The translations under genes and the position numbers were made by a program. The notes under the pieces were generated by a model. It searched no databases and was not told the origin of the DNA. It was given only the letters and a program-made list of their open reading frames with translations. A stretch of 9,814 nucleotides of DNA from Prevotellaceae bacterium (lineage in GTDB: Bacteria; Bacteroidota; Bacteroidia; Bacteroidales; UBA932), in the NCBI GenBank assembly GCA_031285695.1, contig JAITVR010000058.1:1-9814 (forward strand), given 5' to 3'. This document shows positions 1 through 7,040 of the stretch, piece after piece. Position 1 is the stretch's first letter. The number at the start of each line of letters is the position of its first letter.

Positions 1-1982
1 TAATACTGGCCAACCGCGGCAACATTGTGGCGCACGATGGCCGACTTTTGGCTACTTCGATATACAAGTACAGACTCTTTAACGATTTAAGAGCAAACGG
101 ATTAACCGACAAAATATTTAACCCAAATGTAGATACTTTGGCGGCAGGTTTGTCAGCTATTTTGAAAGAAAAAACGGCGCAGGAGTACGCCAAAGAGCTG
201 AAAACCGACCGGCAAAAAGCGATGAACGACCGCCGTGGAAAAACTTTTAGAAACCGTCCGCTACTGCGACAAGACGTGGATTACGTTGTGCTGAAGGAGC
301 TGAAAGAATTGCCCATTTTGCGCAATCACCCCAACCGCGGAGGGCTAATTATTGACCAAAAAATACGCCGCATTCACCCCATCGAAAGCATGGCGCGCAA
401 CACCGTAGGCCGCACTAACTATGAGGGAAACGGAACCAGCGGCATGGAAGAATACTACAACAAAGAGCTGGCGGGCAAGCCCGGCATGGAGCTCATGGAG
501 TACACCACCACATGGATTCCCATTAGCAGCACGCCGCAGGTAGAGCCGGTGGACGGCTGCGATATTGTGAGCACCATTGATGTGGATATGCAGGAAATGG
601 CGGAGAGTGTAATCAAATCGAGCTTAGCGAAAAACCCCGATTTGGAGTGGGGCACAGCCGTAATTATGGAGGTAAAAACGGGCGAGGTGCGCGCCATTGT
701 AAACAAGAAAAAAGCGAAGGATAAAGAAAGCATTGTAGAGGAAGAAAACTACGCGCTGCACTACCGCAAGGACCCGGGGTCAACCTTCAAGCTCGCCTCG
801 TTCATCATTATGCTCGAAAAAGGCTTGAAGCTTACCGACTCGGTAAACACCGAAAACGGCAAGGTAAAGCTGTACGAAAAAACCTTTGAGGACGAAGGCT
901 CACGCGGCGGAAGGCTAAGCGTGCAGCAGGTTTTTGAAAAATCGTCGAACGTAGGAACGATTAAGCTGGCAAAAGAAATTTACAAAACGAAGGAAAACCA
1001 AAAAGATTTTGCGGAGCGCATTGAGGCCTTAAAATTTAAGGAAATTGTCAACTTTGACATGCTGCACGGACAGCGCGGCACCACGCCGCTCATCAAGTCG
1101 GCCGATGAATTTTCGGGGCTCACGCTGGCCATGATGAGCATTGGCTACGAGCTCGAAATTACGCCCCTGCAAACCCTCACGCTGTACAACGCTGTGGCCA
1201 ACAACGGCGCCATGGTGCACCCGCGTTTTTTGAAAGAAATTAGGCAAAGCGGCGAGGTGGTAAAAAAGTTTGAAACGCAAACCATACACGCCAGCATTTG
1301 CTCGCAAAAAACTGTGGAAAAGCTACAGCAAATGCTGCTTGCGGTGGTAGAAAAAGGTACCGCCAAAAGGGCGCAAAGCACCTCGTTTAAAATTGCCGGA
1401 AAAACCGGAACGGCGCACATTGCCGAGGGGCGCGCGGGCTACACCAACCAAAAGTTGGCCTCGTTTGCCGGCTACTTTCCCGCCGATGCGCCCAAGTACA
1501 GCTGCATTGTGGTGTTCAAAACTTACGACACGTACAACAAATCGTTTGGCGGAGCCATTGCCGCGCCTGCGTTTAAAGAAATTGCCGAAAAAGTGTACGC
1601 GCGCTCCATTGATTGGCACGCGCCAATTACCACAAAGCTGCCCATTGCCGAAGCGCCGTACAGCAAAAGCGGACAGTACAGCGCGCTGCAAAAAGTGCTT
1701 GCCGCTCTTGATATTTCGGCAAAAAACGATGTAGAGCCAAGCGAGTGGGTAAGCACCGAGCAGCAAAAAGACATGATAGCAATAAATAATCGCGGAGTGG
1801 TGCAAAATCTTGTGCCCAACGTGCAAAACATGGGCTTGCAGGACGCCATTTTTTTACTTGAAAATGCAGGATTAAAAGTTCGATTTTCGGGAAAAGGAAC
1901 CATAAAAAGTCAGTCGCCTATGCCCGGCAGCACGTACAGCGAGGGTGATGTGGTGGCATTGGCGCTAAGCTATAATGATTGA
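1..1982 (+). CDS. ftsI: Septal peptidoglycan transpeptidase FtsI (PBP with C-terminal PASTA domain), 5' end missing
   Basis: Class B penicillin-binding protein that crosslinks peptide stems at the division septum, working with FtsW. The gene is cut by the window edge: the frame is open from base 3 (residues ILANRGNI) and the N-terminal membrane anchor lies outside. Numbering from the codon at base 27, the dimerisation region covers about residues 1-170 and includes GMEEYYNKELAGKPG. The transpeptidase covers about 175-530. It has the active-site SxxK as STFK at 252-255 (bases 780-791), SSN at 306-308 and KTG at 459-461, so all three catalytic motifs are intact. A single PASTA domain fills about 588-651 (LVPNVQNMGLQDAIFLLENAG onward), as in SpoVD-type and Bacteroidota division PBPs. 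The TGA stop (1980-1982) lies inside a TTGACAATTTGACAATTT repeat. The family and the role beside murE and ftsW are secure; the true start is unseen. Confidence 0.96.
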   Translation, partial: ILANRGNIVAHDGRLLATSIYKYRLFNDLRANGLTDKIFNPNVDTLAAGLSAILKEKTAQEYAKELKTDRQKAMNDRRGKTFRNRPLLRQDVDYVVLKELKELPILRNHPNRGGLIIDQKIRRIHPIESMARNTVGRTNYEGNGTSGMEEYYNKELAGKPGMELMEYTTTWIPISSTPQVEPVDGCDIVSTIDVDMQEMAESVIKSSLAKNPDLEWGTAVIMEVKTGEVRAIVNKKKAKDKESIVEEENYALHYRKDPGSTFKLASFIIMLEKGLKLTDSVNTENGKVKLYEKTFEDEGSRGGRLSVQQVFEKSSNVGTIKLAKEIYKTKENQKDFAERIEALKFKEIVNFDMLHGQRGTTPLIKSADEFSGLTLAMMSIGYELEITPLQTLTLYNAVANNGAMVHPRFLKEIRQSGEVVKKFETQTIHASICSQKTVEKLQQMLLAVVEKGTAKRAQSTSFKIAGKTGTAHIAEGRAGYTNQKLASFAGYFPADAPKYSCIVVFKTYDTYNKSFGGAIAAPAFKEIAEKVYARSIDWHAPITTKLPIAEAPYSKSGQYSALQKVLAALDISAKNDVEPSEWVSTEQQKDMIAINNRGVVQNLVPNVQNMGLQDAIFLLENAGLKVRFSGKGTIKSQSPMPGSTYSEGDVVALALSYND

Positions 1983-2042
1983 CAATTTGACAATTTACAA
2001 TTTGCGCACAAGCCTACGCACGCGAAAAAAATGGTAAATGGT
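1979..2042. repeat. Imperfect inverted repeat in the ftsI-murE junction
   Basis: The motif TTGACAATTTGACAATTTAC begins at 1979 and contains the ftsI stop codon. The arm ACAATTTACAATTT (1990-2003) is matched at 12 of 14 positions by the reverse complement of AAATGGTAAATGGT (2029-2042). The two mismatches are the same T/G change in each half of the repeat. The 25-base centre carries GCGCACAAGCCTACGCACGCG. No U-tract follows, so this is not a classical terminator. It looks like a dispersed palindromic repeat that has settled between the genes. Confidence 0.7.
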
Positions 2043-2067
2043 AGATGAAAAAATAGTAAATAATTTT

Positions 2068-3528
2068 ATGTTTTTCGAAAATATACTACAGCACATAAAC
2101 GCACTTTCCGTGCACGGCAGCGCGCAGGTTGACATTTCCTCCATTGGGGTAAATAGCCGCGAGGCCTGCGCCGGGCAGTGCTTTGTGGCCATGCGCGGCA
2201 CGCAGGTTGATGGGCACACCTTCATTGCCGATGCCATTGCAAAAGGCGCTGCTGCCATCATTTGCGAGCAGCTGCCCTCGGAGCTTTTGCCCGCAGTGTG
2301 CTACGCAGTAGTAAAAAGCAGCGACATAGCTTTAGGGCAAGCTACCGCTACGTTTTACGGCAATCCTTCTACTGAATTAAAGCTGGTGGGCATAACGGGA
2401 ACCAACGGAAAAACTACCACCGCCACCCTACTCTACAAGCTGTTCAAAGCCTTAGGCCACAAGGTTGGCTTAATTTCTACGGTATCGTACATAGTTGATG
2501 AAAAAGTAGTGGAATCGACCCACACAACGCCCGACGCCATTACGCTGCAAAAAATTATGCGCGAAATGGTGGACTGCGGCTGCACCTACTGCTTTATGGA
2601 GGTGAGCTCACACGCTGTGGTGCAACGCCGCATTGAGGGGCTGCACTTTGTAGGCGGCATATTCAGCAACCTTACGCACGACCACTTAGACTACCACAAA
2701 ACCTTTGAGGAATATCTTAAAGCAAAGAAAAAATTCTTTGACGAGCTGCCGCCCCAAGCCTTTGCGCTGACCAACGTGGACGAAAAAAACGGGCGAGTAA
2801 TGGTGCAAAACACCCGCGCCAAGGTAAGCGCCTACGGGCTTTACACGCTCTCGGACTTTAAGTGCCGCATAGTGGAGCAGCACTTAGACGGCATGCTGCT
2901 GGACATTAACGGTACAGAATTTTGGACAACGCTCATTGGCGATTTCAACGCCTACAACCTTTGCGCCATATACGGTGCAGCCATTTTGCTCGGCGCAAAA
3001 AAGGAGGAGGTGCTGCGCATCATAAGCACGCTGCACTCGGTGGCGGGAAGGTTTGAGTACGTAAAATCCGCCACGGGCACTACCGCCATAGTGGACTACG
3101 CGCACACACCCGATGCGCTGGTAAACGTAATAGAAACCATCAACCGGCTGCGCATTGGCGGGCAAAAGCTGATAACCGTGGTGGGCTGCGGCGGCAACCG
3201 CGACCGAACCAAGCGCCCCATTATGGCAAAAGTGGCAACGGAAAATAGCGATACCACCATACTTACCAGCGACAACCCGCGCAACGAAAAGCCCGAGGAT
3301 ATTTTGGCAGAAATGTACGAGGGCGTTAGCATTACGGCGCGCAAAAAAACGCTTACCATTACCGACCGCCGCGAGGCTATAAAAACGGCGGTAATGATGG
3401 CCGGCAAAGATGATATAATACTGGTAGCCGGCAAGGGGCACGAAAACTACCAAATTATTGGCAACGAAAAGCACCACTTTGACGATAAGGAAACTTTACG
3501 CACCATGTTTAAAGAACTCGAGAAATAA
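2068..3528 (+). CDS. murE: UDP-N-acetylmuramoyl-L-alanyl-D-glutamate--2,6-diaminopimelate ligase (MurE)
   Basis: Cytoplasmic ATP-dependent ligase that adds meso-diaminopimelate to UDP-MurNAc-L-Ala-D-Glu. From this start the protein is 486 residues, normal for the family. The ATP loop is GTNGKTT at 111-117. The central-domain motif SNLTHDHLDYH and the lysine-rich YLKAKKKFF, where the carbamylated lysine is expected, are present. YAHTPDAL is at 344-351. DNPR at 402-405 is the motif that goes with diaminopimelate rather than lysine specificity. An in-frame ATG at 2038 would add ten residues (MVDEKIVNNF). I prefer 2068 because MFFENILQHINAL lines up with the usual start of family members and because 2038 lies inside the upstream inverted repeat. 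No Shine-Dalgarno sequence precedes either start. The gene lies between ftsI and mraY in the expected dcw order. Confidence 0.95.
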   Translation: MFFENILQHINALSVHGSAQVDISSIGVNSREACAGQCFVAMRGTQVDGHTFIADAIAKGAAAIICEQLPSELLPAVCYAVVKSSDIALGQATATFYGNPSTELKLVGITGTNGKTTTATLLYKLFKALGHKVGLISTVSYIVDEKVVESTHTTPDAITLQKIMREMVDCGCTYCFMEVSSHAVVQRRIEGLHFVGGIFSNLTHDHLDYHKTFEEYLKAKKKFFDELPPQAFALTNVDEKNGRVMVQNTRAKVSAYGLYTLSDFKCRIVEQHLDGMLLDINGTEFWTTLIGDFNAYNLCAIYGAAILLGAKKEEVLRIISTLHSVAGRFEYVKSATGTTAIVDYAHTPDALVNVIETINRLRIGGQKLITVVGCGGNRDRTKRPIMAKVATENSDTTILTSDNPRNEKPEDILAEMYEGVSITARKKTLTITDRREAIKTAVMMAGKDDIILVAGKGHENYQIIGNEKHHFDDKETLRTMFKELEK

Positions 3529-3531
3529 AAA

Positions 3532-3601
3532 AGTTTACAGTTTACAAGTTAACAAGTTTACACAAAAAACGGTTAACTCGTAAACTGTAAACTTGTAAAC
3601 T
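3532..3601. repeat. Strong inverted repeat in the murE-mraY junction
   Basis: The arm AGTTTACAGTTTACAAGTTA plus AC (3532-3553) pairs with 3572-3593, with one mismatch in 22 positions around an 18-base loop (AAGTTTACACAAAAAACG, 3554-3571). A further TGTAAACT follows at 3594-3601. Both arms are built from repeated GTTTAC / GTAAAC units. Six A residues rather than T residues follow, so a rho-independent terminator on the + strand is unlikely. mraY starts nine bases after the repeat. It is probably a dispersed palindromic repeat that is transcribed as part of the operon. Confidence 0.85.
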
Positions 3602-3610
3602 AAAAAAGCT

Positions 3611-4942
3611 ATGCTGTACCACTTAATCAACCACCTTGGTTCGCTCTACGATTTTCCGGGCGAGCGACTGATAAACTACCTCTCCTTTAGGGCGGGGGTG
3701 GGCGTGCTGCTGGCGCTCATTATGGGCTTGGTGTTTGGCAAGCGCATTATTGGGCGGCTGCAAAAAATGCTCATAGGCGAAGAAATTCGCGACCTCGGCA
3801 TTGAGGGGCAGCTGCAAAAAAAGGGAACCCCCACCATGGGCGGCATCATTATACTGCTGTGCATACTGGTACCCACGCTGCTGCTGGCCGACCTTACCAA
3901 CATGTACACCTGGCTCATGATTATTAGCACCGTGTGGCTGGGCACGCTTGGTTTTTTGGACGATTACATCAAGGTTTTTAAAAAGAATAAGGCAGGGCTA
4001 CAGGGCAAATTCAAAATCATTGGGCAGGTAGGCATAGGCGTTATTGTGAGCCTTATACTGTACAAGGGCGATACCTTTACCGTGCAGGAAAGGATTCCTG
4101 ATTTCAAATTCCAAATTTCAAATTACGCACAAGCCGACACACAGGGGAGCTCGAGCGAAGGAAAATCTGAAATCAGAAACCTGAAAGCTGAAACCCAAAG
4201 GCTCAGCGCACCGCACAAGAGCACTACCACCACCATTCCATTTTTCAAAAACAACGAGTTTGACTACACCATGCTGGTGCCCGATTTTTTTGGCGAGCAC
4301 AAGCAAGATGTGGGCTGGCTCATTTTTATGCTCGTTACCATATTCATCATAGCGGCGGTGAGCAACGGCGCCAACCTTACCGATGGCATGGACGGGCTGG
4401 CCTCGGGCGTATCCATCATTATAGGCATTACGCTGGGCATACTGGCCTACCTTTCAAACAACATAATTTACGCCGACTACCTGCAAATAATGTACATTCC
4501 GGGCTCGGGCGAGCTGGTTATATTTATGGCCATAGTGATAGGGGCGCTCATAGGCTTTTTGTGGTACAACACCTACCCCGCGCAGGTATTTATGGGCGAC
4601 ACGGGCAGCTTGGCGCTGGGCGGCATCATTGGCGTTTTTGCCATTGTAATACGCAAAGAGCTGTTGATTCCCATACTATGCGGCATCTTTTTTGTCGAAA
4701 GCCTGTCGGTAATTCTGCAAACAGCCTACTTTAAGTACAGCAAGCACAAGTACGGCGAGGGGCGGCGCATATTCAAAATGTCGCCCCTGCACCACCACTT
4801 TCAAAAGCCGGGCGATGGCAGCATCAAAGCGCTTATGCAAAAGCCCTACAAGCCCCTGCCCGAGGCCAAAATTGTGGTGCGCTTTTGGATTGTGGCGGCG
4901 CTGCTGGCCATTACGGCCATACTAACGTTGAAGGTGAGGTAG
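3611..4942 (+). CDS. mraY: Phospho-N-acetylmuramoyl-pentapeptide-transferase (MraY)
   Basis: Polytopic inner-membrane enzyme that transfers phospho-MurNAc-pentapeptide from UDP to undecaprenyl phosphate, giving lipid I. The family motifs are intact: KKGTPTMGG at 70-78, the Asp pair in LDDYIK (117-118), [10 protein letters not shown] with Asp258 and Asp261, GDTGS (Asp330), and the histidine triad in SPLHHHF (395-397). Several hydrophobic membrane segments flank these. At 443 residues it is long for the family; proteobacterial members are about 360. Part of the excess is a low-complexity polar stretch at about 163-200, between the fourth and fifth membrane segments, encoded by an in-frame palindromic repeat (separate entry). 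Conserved sequence resumes at [20 protein letters not shown] 3611 gives the normal N-terminus and lacks a Shine-Dalgarno sequence. The gene follows murE, as in other Bacteroidota clusters. Confidence 0.97.
   Translation: MLYHLINHLGSLYDFPGERLINYLSFRAGVGVLLALIMGLVFGKRIIGRLQKMLIGEEIRDLGIEGQLQKKGTPTMGGIIILLCILVPTLLLADLTNMYTWLMIISTVWLGTLGFLDDYIKVFKKNKAGLQGKFKIIGQVGIGVIVSLILYKGDTFTVQERIPDFKFQISNYAQADTQGSSSEGKSEIRNLKAETQRLSAPHKSTTTTIPFFKNNEFDYTMLVPDFFGEHKQDVGWLIFMLVTIFIIAAVSNGANLTDGMDGLASGVSIIIGITLGILAYLSNNIIYADYLQIMYIPGSGELVIFMAIVIGALIGFLWYNTYPAQVFMGDTGSLALGGIIGVFAIVIRKELLIPILCGIFFVESLSVILQTAYFKYSKHKYGEGRRIFKMSPLHHHFQKPGDGSIKALMQKPYKPLPEAKIVVRFWIVAALLAITAILTLKVR
4097..4191. repeat. In-frame palindromic repeat inside mraY
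   Basis: The arm at 4097-4124 (CCTGATTTCAAATTCC, then AAATTTCAAATT) matches the reverse complement of 4164-4191 (AATCTGAAATCAGAAACC, then TGAAAGCTGA) at 19 of 28 positions. Several mismatches are T/C differences, so they would be G-U pairs in one strand's RNA. The repeat encodes roughly residues 163-194 of MraY ([12 protein letters not shown] through SEIRNLKAE), with no stop codon and the frame kept. The peptide is polar, unlike the flanking membrane segments, and falls in the predicted periplasmic loop between membrane segments 4 and 5. Bacteroidota MraY proteins already have a variable loop here, so the insertion site is tolerant. Confidence 0.7.
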
Positions 4943-4947
4943 CACCA

Positions 4948-5019
4948 CGTCATTGCGAGGAGGTACGACGAAGCAATCTCCTACCAACTTGAGATTGCTT
5001 CGCTTCGCTCGCAATGACG
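4948..5019. repeat. Nested hairpin repeat, copy 1 (CGTCATTGCGAG family)
   Basis: The outer arms CGTCATTGCGAG (4948-4959) and CTCGCAATGACG (5008-5019) are perfect complements. The inner arms CGAAGCAATCTC (4969-4980) and GAGATTGCTTCG (4991-5002) are also perfect, around a 10-base loop (CTACCAACTT). The repeat starts six bases after the mraY stop. From memory, CGTCATTGCGAG...CTCGCAATGACG palindromes are multicopy in many unrelated bacterial genomes. No run of T follows, so termination is not shown. Confidence 0.9.
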
Positions 5020-5040
5020 AAGAAGGGGGAGATAGAGGGG

Positions 5041-5291
5041 TAAAAGGCGGCTTGCAGAAGCTCTGCAAGAGGTAAAGATGACAAAATGTCAGCCGCAGAA
5101 GCTTCTGCAAACGACAAAGAGGGTAAAAAGCAGCTTGCAGAAAGCTCTGCAAACGACAAAGAGGGCAAAAATCGACTTGCAGAAGGTGCAGCAAGGGCAA
5201 AAGAGGGCAAAAAGCAGCTTGCAGAAAGTTCGGCAAGAGGTAAACATGACAAAATGTCACTTGCAGGAAGTCCTGCAAGGGCAAAAGAGGG
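5041..5291. repeat. Six tandem 42-base units, each with an internal dyad
   Basis: Units are at 5041-5081 (41 bases), 5082-5123, 5124-5165, 5166-5207, 5208-5249 and 5250-5291. The shared core is AAAAGCAGCTTGCAGAAAGC followed by TCTGCAA. Each unit has a dyad centred on the CTTGCAGA...TCTGCAAG core, clearest in units 1, 2, 3 and 6. Unit 2 has the perfect palindrome GCAGAAGCTTCTGC. Because 42 is a multiple of three, several frames stay open. One, 5086-5436 on the + strand, would give a lysine- and alanine-rich protein of 14-residue repeats (QLAESSANDKEGK, NRLAEGAARAKEGK). It then reads straight through the neighbouring hairpin repeats and has no convincing start signal, so I do not call it a gene. 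Units 1-2 and units 5-6 share the junction GATGACAAAATGTCA or CATGACAAAATGTCA, which suggests a higher-order duplication. Confidence 0.9.
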
Positions 5292-5324
5292 TAATTATAC
5301 TCGGGGTTATGCGCTTACGTTCGC

Positions 5325-5437
5325 CCACGTCATTGCGAGGCGCGAGGAACGAGCAACGAAGCAAAGGTTTCACGCTGTCATACCGCGCTTGACGCGGTAT
5401 CTCCCGGCTGAAGATTGCGGGTCAAGCCCGCAATGAC
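5325..5437. repeat. Hairpin repeat, copy 2, with chimeric core
   Basis: It opens with CCACGTCATTGCGAG (5325-5339) and closes with GCAATGAC (5430-5437), so the outer boundary resembles copies 1 and 3. The inner GAAGCAATCTC...GAGATTGCTTC stem is missing. In its place are two short hairpins: ATACCGCG/CGCGGTAT (5380-5387 and 5393-5400, loop CTTGA) and ATTGCGGG/CCCGCAAT (5414-5421 and 5427-5434, loop TCAAG). The two loops are reverse complements of each other. This reads as a second palindrome family fused into the first. Confidence 0.85.
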
Positions 5438-5486
5438 AACAGGAAAAAGAGGGTAATTATACTCGGGGTTATGCGCTTACGCTCGC

Positions 5487-5578
5487 CCACGTCATTGCGA
5501 GGCGCGAGGAACGAGCAACGAAGCAATCTCAAGCCCGATGTTGAGATTGCTTCGGGAAATACCCTCGCAATGACGTGG
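5487..5578. repeat. Nested hairpin repeat, copy 3 (CGTCATTGCGAG family)
   Basis: The outer arms CCACGTCATTGCGAG (5487-5501) and CTCGCAATGACGTGG (5564-5578) are perfect over 15 bases. The inner arms GAAGCAATCTCAA (5520-5532) and TTGAGATTGCTTC (5541-5553) are perfect over 13 bases, around an 8-base loop (GCCCGATG). This is the most complete of the three copies in the mraY-murD gap. It lies about 60 bases before the murD start. Confidence 0.9.
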
Positions 5579-5611
5579 CAGCAGGGCTGAGTGACAACAG
5601 GCAAAATTTTT

Positions 5612-5636
5612 AATTTTTAATTCTTAATTTTTAATT
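5612..5636. repeat. AT-rich 25-base repeat arm overlapping the murD start codon
   Basis: The sequence AATTTTTAATTCTTAATTTT followed by TAATT is identical to the right arm of the element between ftsW and murG (8546-8570). Its last two bases (5635-5636) are the TT of the murD TTG start codon, and the next base (5637) supplies the G. A G also follows the repeat at 8571. No partner left arm is visible upstream, so this looks like a solo arm. Confidence 0.85.
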
Positions 5637-7035
5637 GAACAAGCGTTTAGTCATACTTGGTGGCGGCGAAAGCGGCGTAGGCTCGGCAGTGCTGGGGCTT
5701 AAGCAGGGTTACGAGGTCTTTTTATCGGACATGGGGACGATAAAGCCCGAGTACGCCGCCCAGCTACAGCGCTACGGCGTGCCCTACGAGCAGGGCGGGC
5801 ACACCCCAGCGCTTATCCTCAACGCCCACGAGGTGGTAAAAAGTCCCGGCATACCCGACACCGCGCCCTTGGTGCAGCAGCTCGTAGCCGCAGGCACCCC
5901 TATTTTGTCCGAAATAGAGTTTGCCGGCCGCTACACCAGCGCAAAAATGGTGTGCATAACCGGCAGCAACGGCAAAACCACCACCACCTCGCTACTATAC
6001 TACATGCTACAGCAGGCGGGGTTCAACGTGGGCTTGGGCGGCAACATTGGTAAAAGCTTTGCCCTGCAGGTAGCCACCGAAAACTTTGACTACTACGTGC
6101 TGGAGCTAAGCTCCTTTCAGCTCGATAACATGTACACGTTCAAGGCCGATGTTGCCATACTGCTCAACATTACGCCCGACCACTTAGATAGGTACGACTA
6201 TAAGCTGGAAAGCTACGCCCGCTCAAAGCTGCGCATAGCGCAAAATATGGACGCCAACGGCACCTTCATCTACTGCGCCGACGATGAGCTGAGCACAAAA
6301 TATTTGGCAGAAGCCAATGTACAGGCGCAAGTAGTGCCTTTTAGCATGAACAAGACATGCGACACGCGACATGCGATATGCGAAAATGTAAGTCGCACAT
6401 CGCATATCGAGCATCGCACATCGAACAACGGAGCTTTTTTAAACGATAACAAACTTACCTCTATGTACCACAACGACACCTTCGAAATGCTGGCAGGCGA
6501 GCTATCGCTCAAGGGCAAGCACAACCTCTACAACTCCATGGCGGCTACCATTGCCGGACAGGCGCTGCGCATACGCAAGGAAACCATTCGCCAAAGCCTA
6601 AGCAGCTTCAAAAGCATTGAGCACCGCTTAGAGCCCGTGCTAAAGGTGGGCGGCATGCTGTTTGTAAACGATAGCAAGGCCACCAACATCAACTCCACCT
6701 GGTACGCCCTCGAAAGCATGACCACCCCCACCGTGTGGATTGTGGGCGGCAAGGACAAGGGCAACGACTACAGCGAGCTCTCGGAGCTCGTTCGCCTCAA
6801 GGTCAAAGCCATTGTGTGCCTTGGCGTGGACAATAGCAAAATACACGCCGCCTTTGGCAGCATAGTCGATACTATTGTAGATACGCAAAGCGCCGAGGCA
6901 GCCGTAAAGGCCGCCTACAGCCTCGGCGAAAAGGGCGACACGGTGCTGCTCTCACCCGCCTGCGCCAGCTTCGACCTTTTTCAAAGCTACGAGGACAGAG
7001 GCAAGCAGTTTAAGGAAGCAGTGAAGAAGTTGTAA
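5635..7035 (+). CDS. murD: UDP-N-acetylmuramoyl-L-alanine--D-glutamate ligase (MurD)
   Basis: Cytoplasmic ATP-dependent ligase that adds D-glutamate to UDP-MurNAc-L-Ala. The N-terminal domain starts LVILGGGESGVGSAVLGL and carries VVKSPGIP (68-75). The ATP loop is GSNGKTTTT at 110-118. ELSSFQLDN (157-165), LNITPDHLDRY, the KAT of NDSKATN (about 348), GGKDKGNDY and SPACASFDLF (440-449) complete the Mur ligase set. At 466 residues it is slightly long, because about 25 residues at 240-265 come from an in-frame palindromic repeat. The start is TTG: a TAA lies directly upstream in frame and no ATG or GTG precedes the conserved Rossmann motif. The TT of this TTG belongs to an AT-rich repeat, which probably displaced an original ATG. 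The gene is separated from mraY by 692 repeat-filled bases but is otherwise in standard dcw order. Confidence 0.95.
   Translation: MNKRLVILGGGESGVGSAVLGLKQGYEVFLSDMGTIKPEYAAQLQRYGVPYEQGGHTPALILNAHEVVKSPGIPDTAPLVQQLVAAGTPILSEIEFAGRYTSAKMVCITGSNGKTTTTSLLYYMLQQAGFNVGLGGNIGKSFALQVATENFDYYVLELSSFQLDNMYTFKADVAILLNITPDHLDRYDYKLESYARSKLRIAQNMDANGTFIYCADDELSTKYLAEANVQAQVVPFSMNKTCDTRHAICENVSRTSHIEHRTSNNGAFLNDNKLTSMYHNDTFEMLAGELSLKGKHNLYNSMAATIAGQALRIRKETIRQSLSSFKSIEHRLEPVLKVGGMLFVNDSKATNINSTWYALESMTTPTVWIVGGKDKGNDYSELSELVRLKVKAIVCLGVDNSKIHAAFGSIVDTIVDTQSAEAAVKAAYSLGEKGDTVLLSPACASFDLFQSYEDRGKQFKEAVKKL
6352..6429. repeat. In-frame palindromic repeat inside murD
   Basis: This is a run of related GCGACATGCGATATGCGA and TCGCACATCGCATATCG units. 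CGATATGCGA (6374-6383) and TCGCATATCG (6400-6409) form a perfect 10-base stem around AAATGTAAGTCGCACA. Further copies of ATCGCACATCGA lie on the right. It encodes about residues 240-265 (KTCDTRHAICENV through EHRTSNN), rich in Arg, His, Ser and Thr and unlike MurD family sequence. Conserved sequence resumes at NGAFLNDNKL. The reading frame is kept. Its borders are judged from the translated sequence and are approximate. Confidence 0.75.
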
Positions 7036-7040
7036 TGCAT

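Larger units (their letters stand above)
5283..5603. repeat. About 160-base tandem duplication with exchanged core
   Basis: Bases 5283-5364 and 5445-5526 match at 81 of 82 positions; the only difference is T at 5320 against C at 5482. Both begin AAAAGAGGGTAATTATACTC. The interiors then differ completely, and similarity resumes near the end of each copy (TGACAACAGG at 5434-5443 and 5592-5601). Each copy therefore has the same left flank and right edge but a different hairpin core. The left flank includes the last nine bases of the 42-base tandem array, so the duplication came after, or together with, the growth of that array. Confidence 0.9.

Noticed and set aside
1323..1826. 167-codon open frame on the minus strand opposite ftsI
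   Set aside because: It overlaps the transpeptidase coding sequence completely and has no family resemblance or start context.
2038..2067. Upstream ATG for murE (ten extra residues)
   Set aside because: It lies within the inverted repeat and adds residues not expected in the family; ATG 2068 gives the normal N-terminus, although 2038 cannot be excluded.
2884..3477. 197-codon open frame on the minus strand opposite murE
   Set aside because: It lies wholly opposite a well-supported ligase and its translation shows no recognisable domain; it is a shadow of murE codon use.
3532..3601. Rho-independent terminator between murE and mraY
   Set aside because: The stem is strong but AT-rich and is followed by A residues, not T residues, on the coding strand; it also sits in the middle of an operon.
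4948..5019. Terminator after mraY
   Set aside because: The nested hairpin is followed by purine-rich sequence with no T run, and near-identical copies occur nearby as repeats.
5041..5291. CRISPR array
   Set aside because: The units are contiguous 42-base tandem copies with no unique spacers between them and no cas genes nearby.
5086..5436. Open frame encoding 14-residue lysine/alanine-rich repeats
   Set aside because: The 42-base period keeps several frames on both strands open. This frame runs on through known hairpin repeats, has no start signal, and the changes between units are not biased to third positions.
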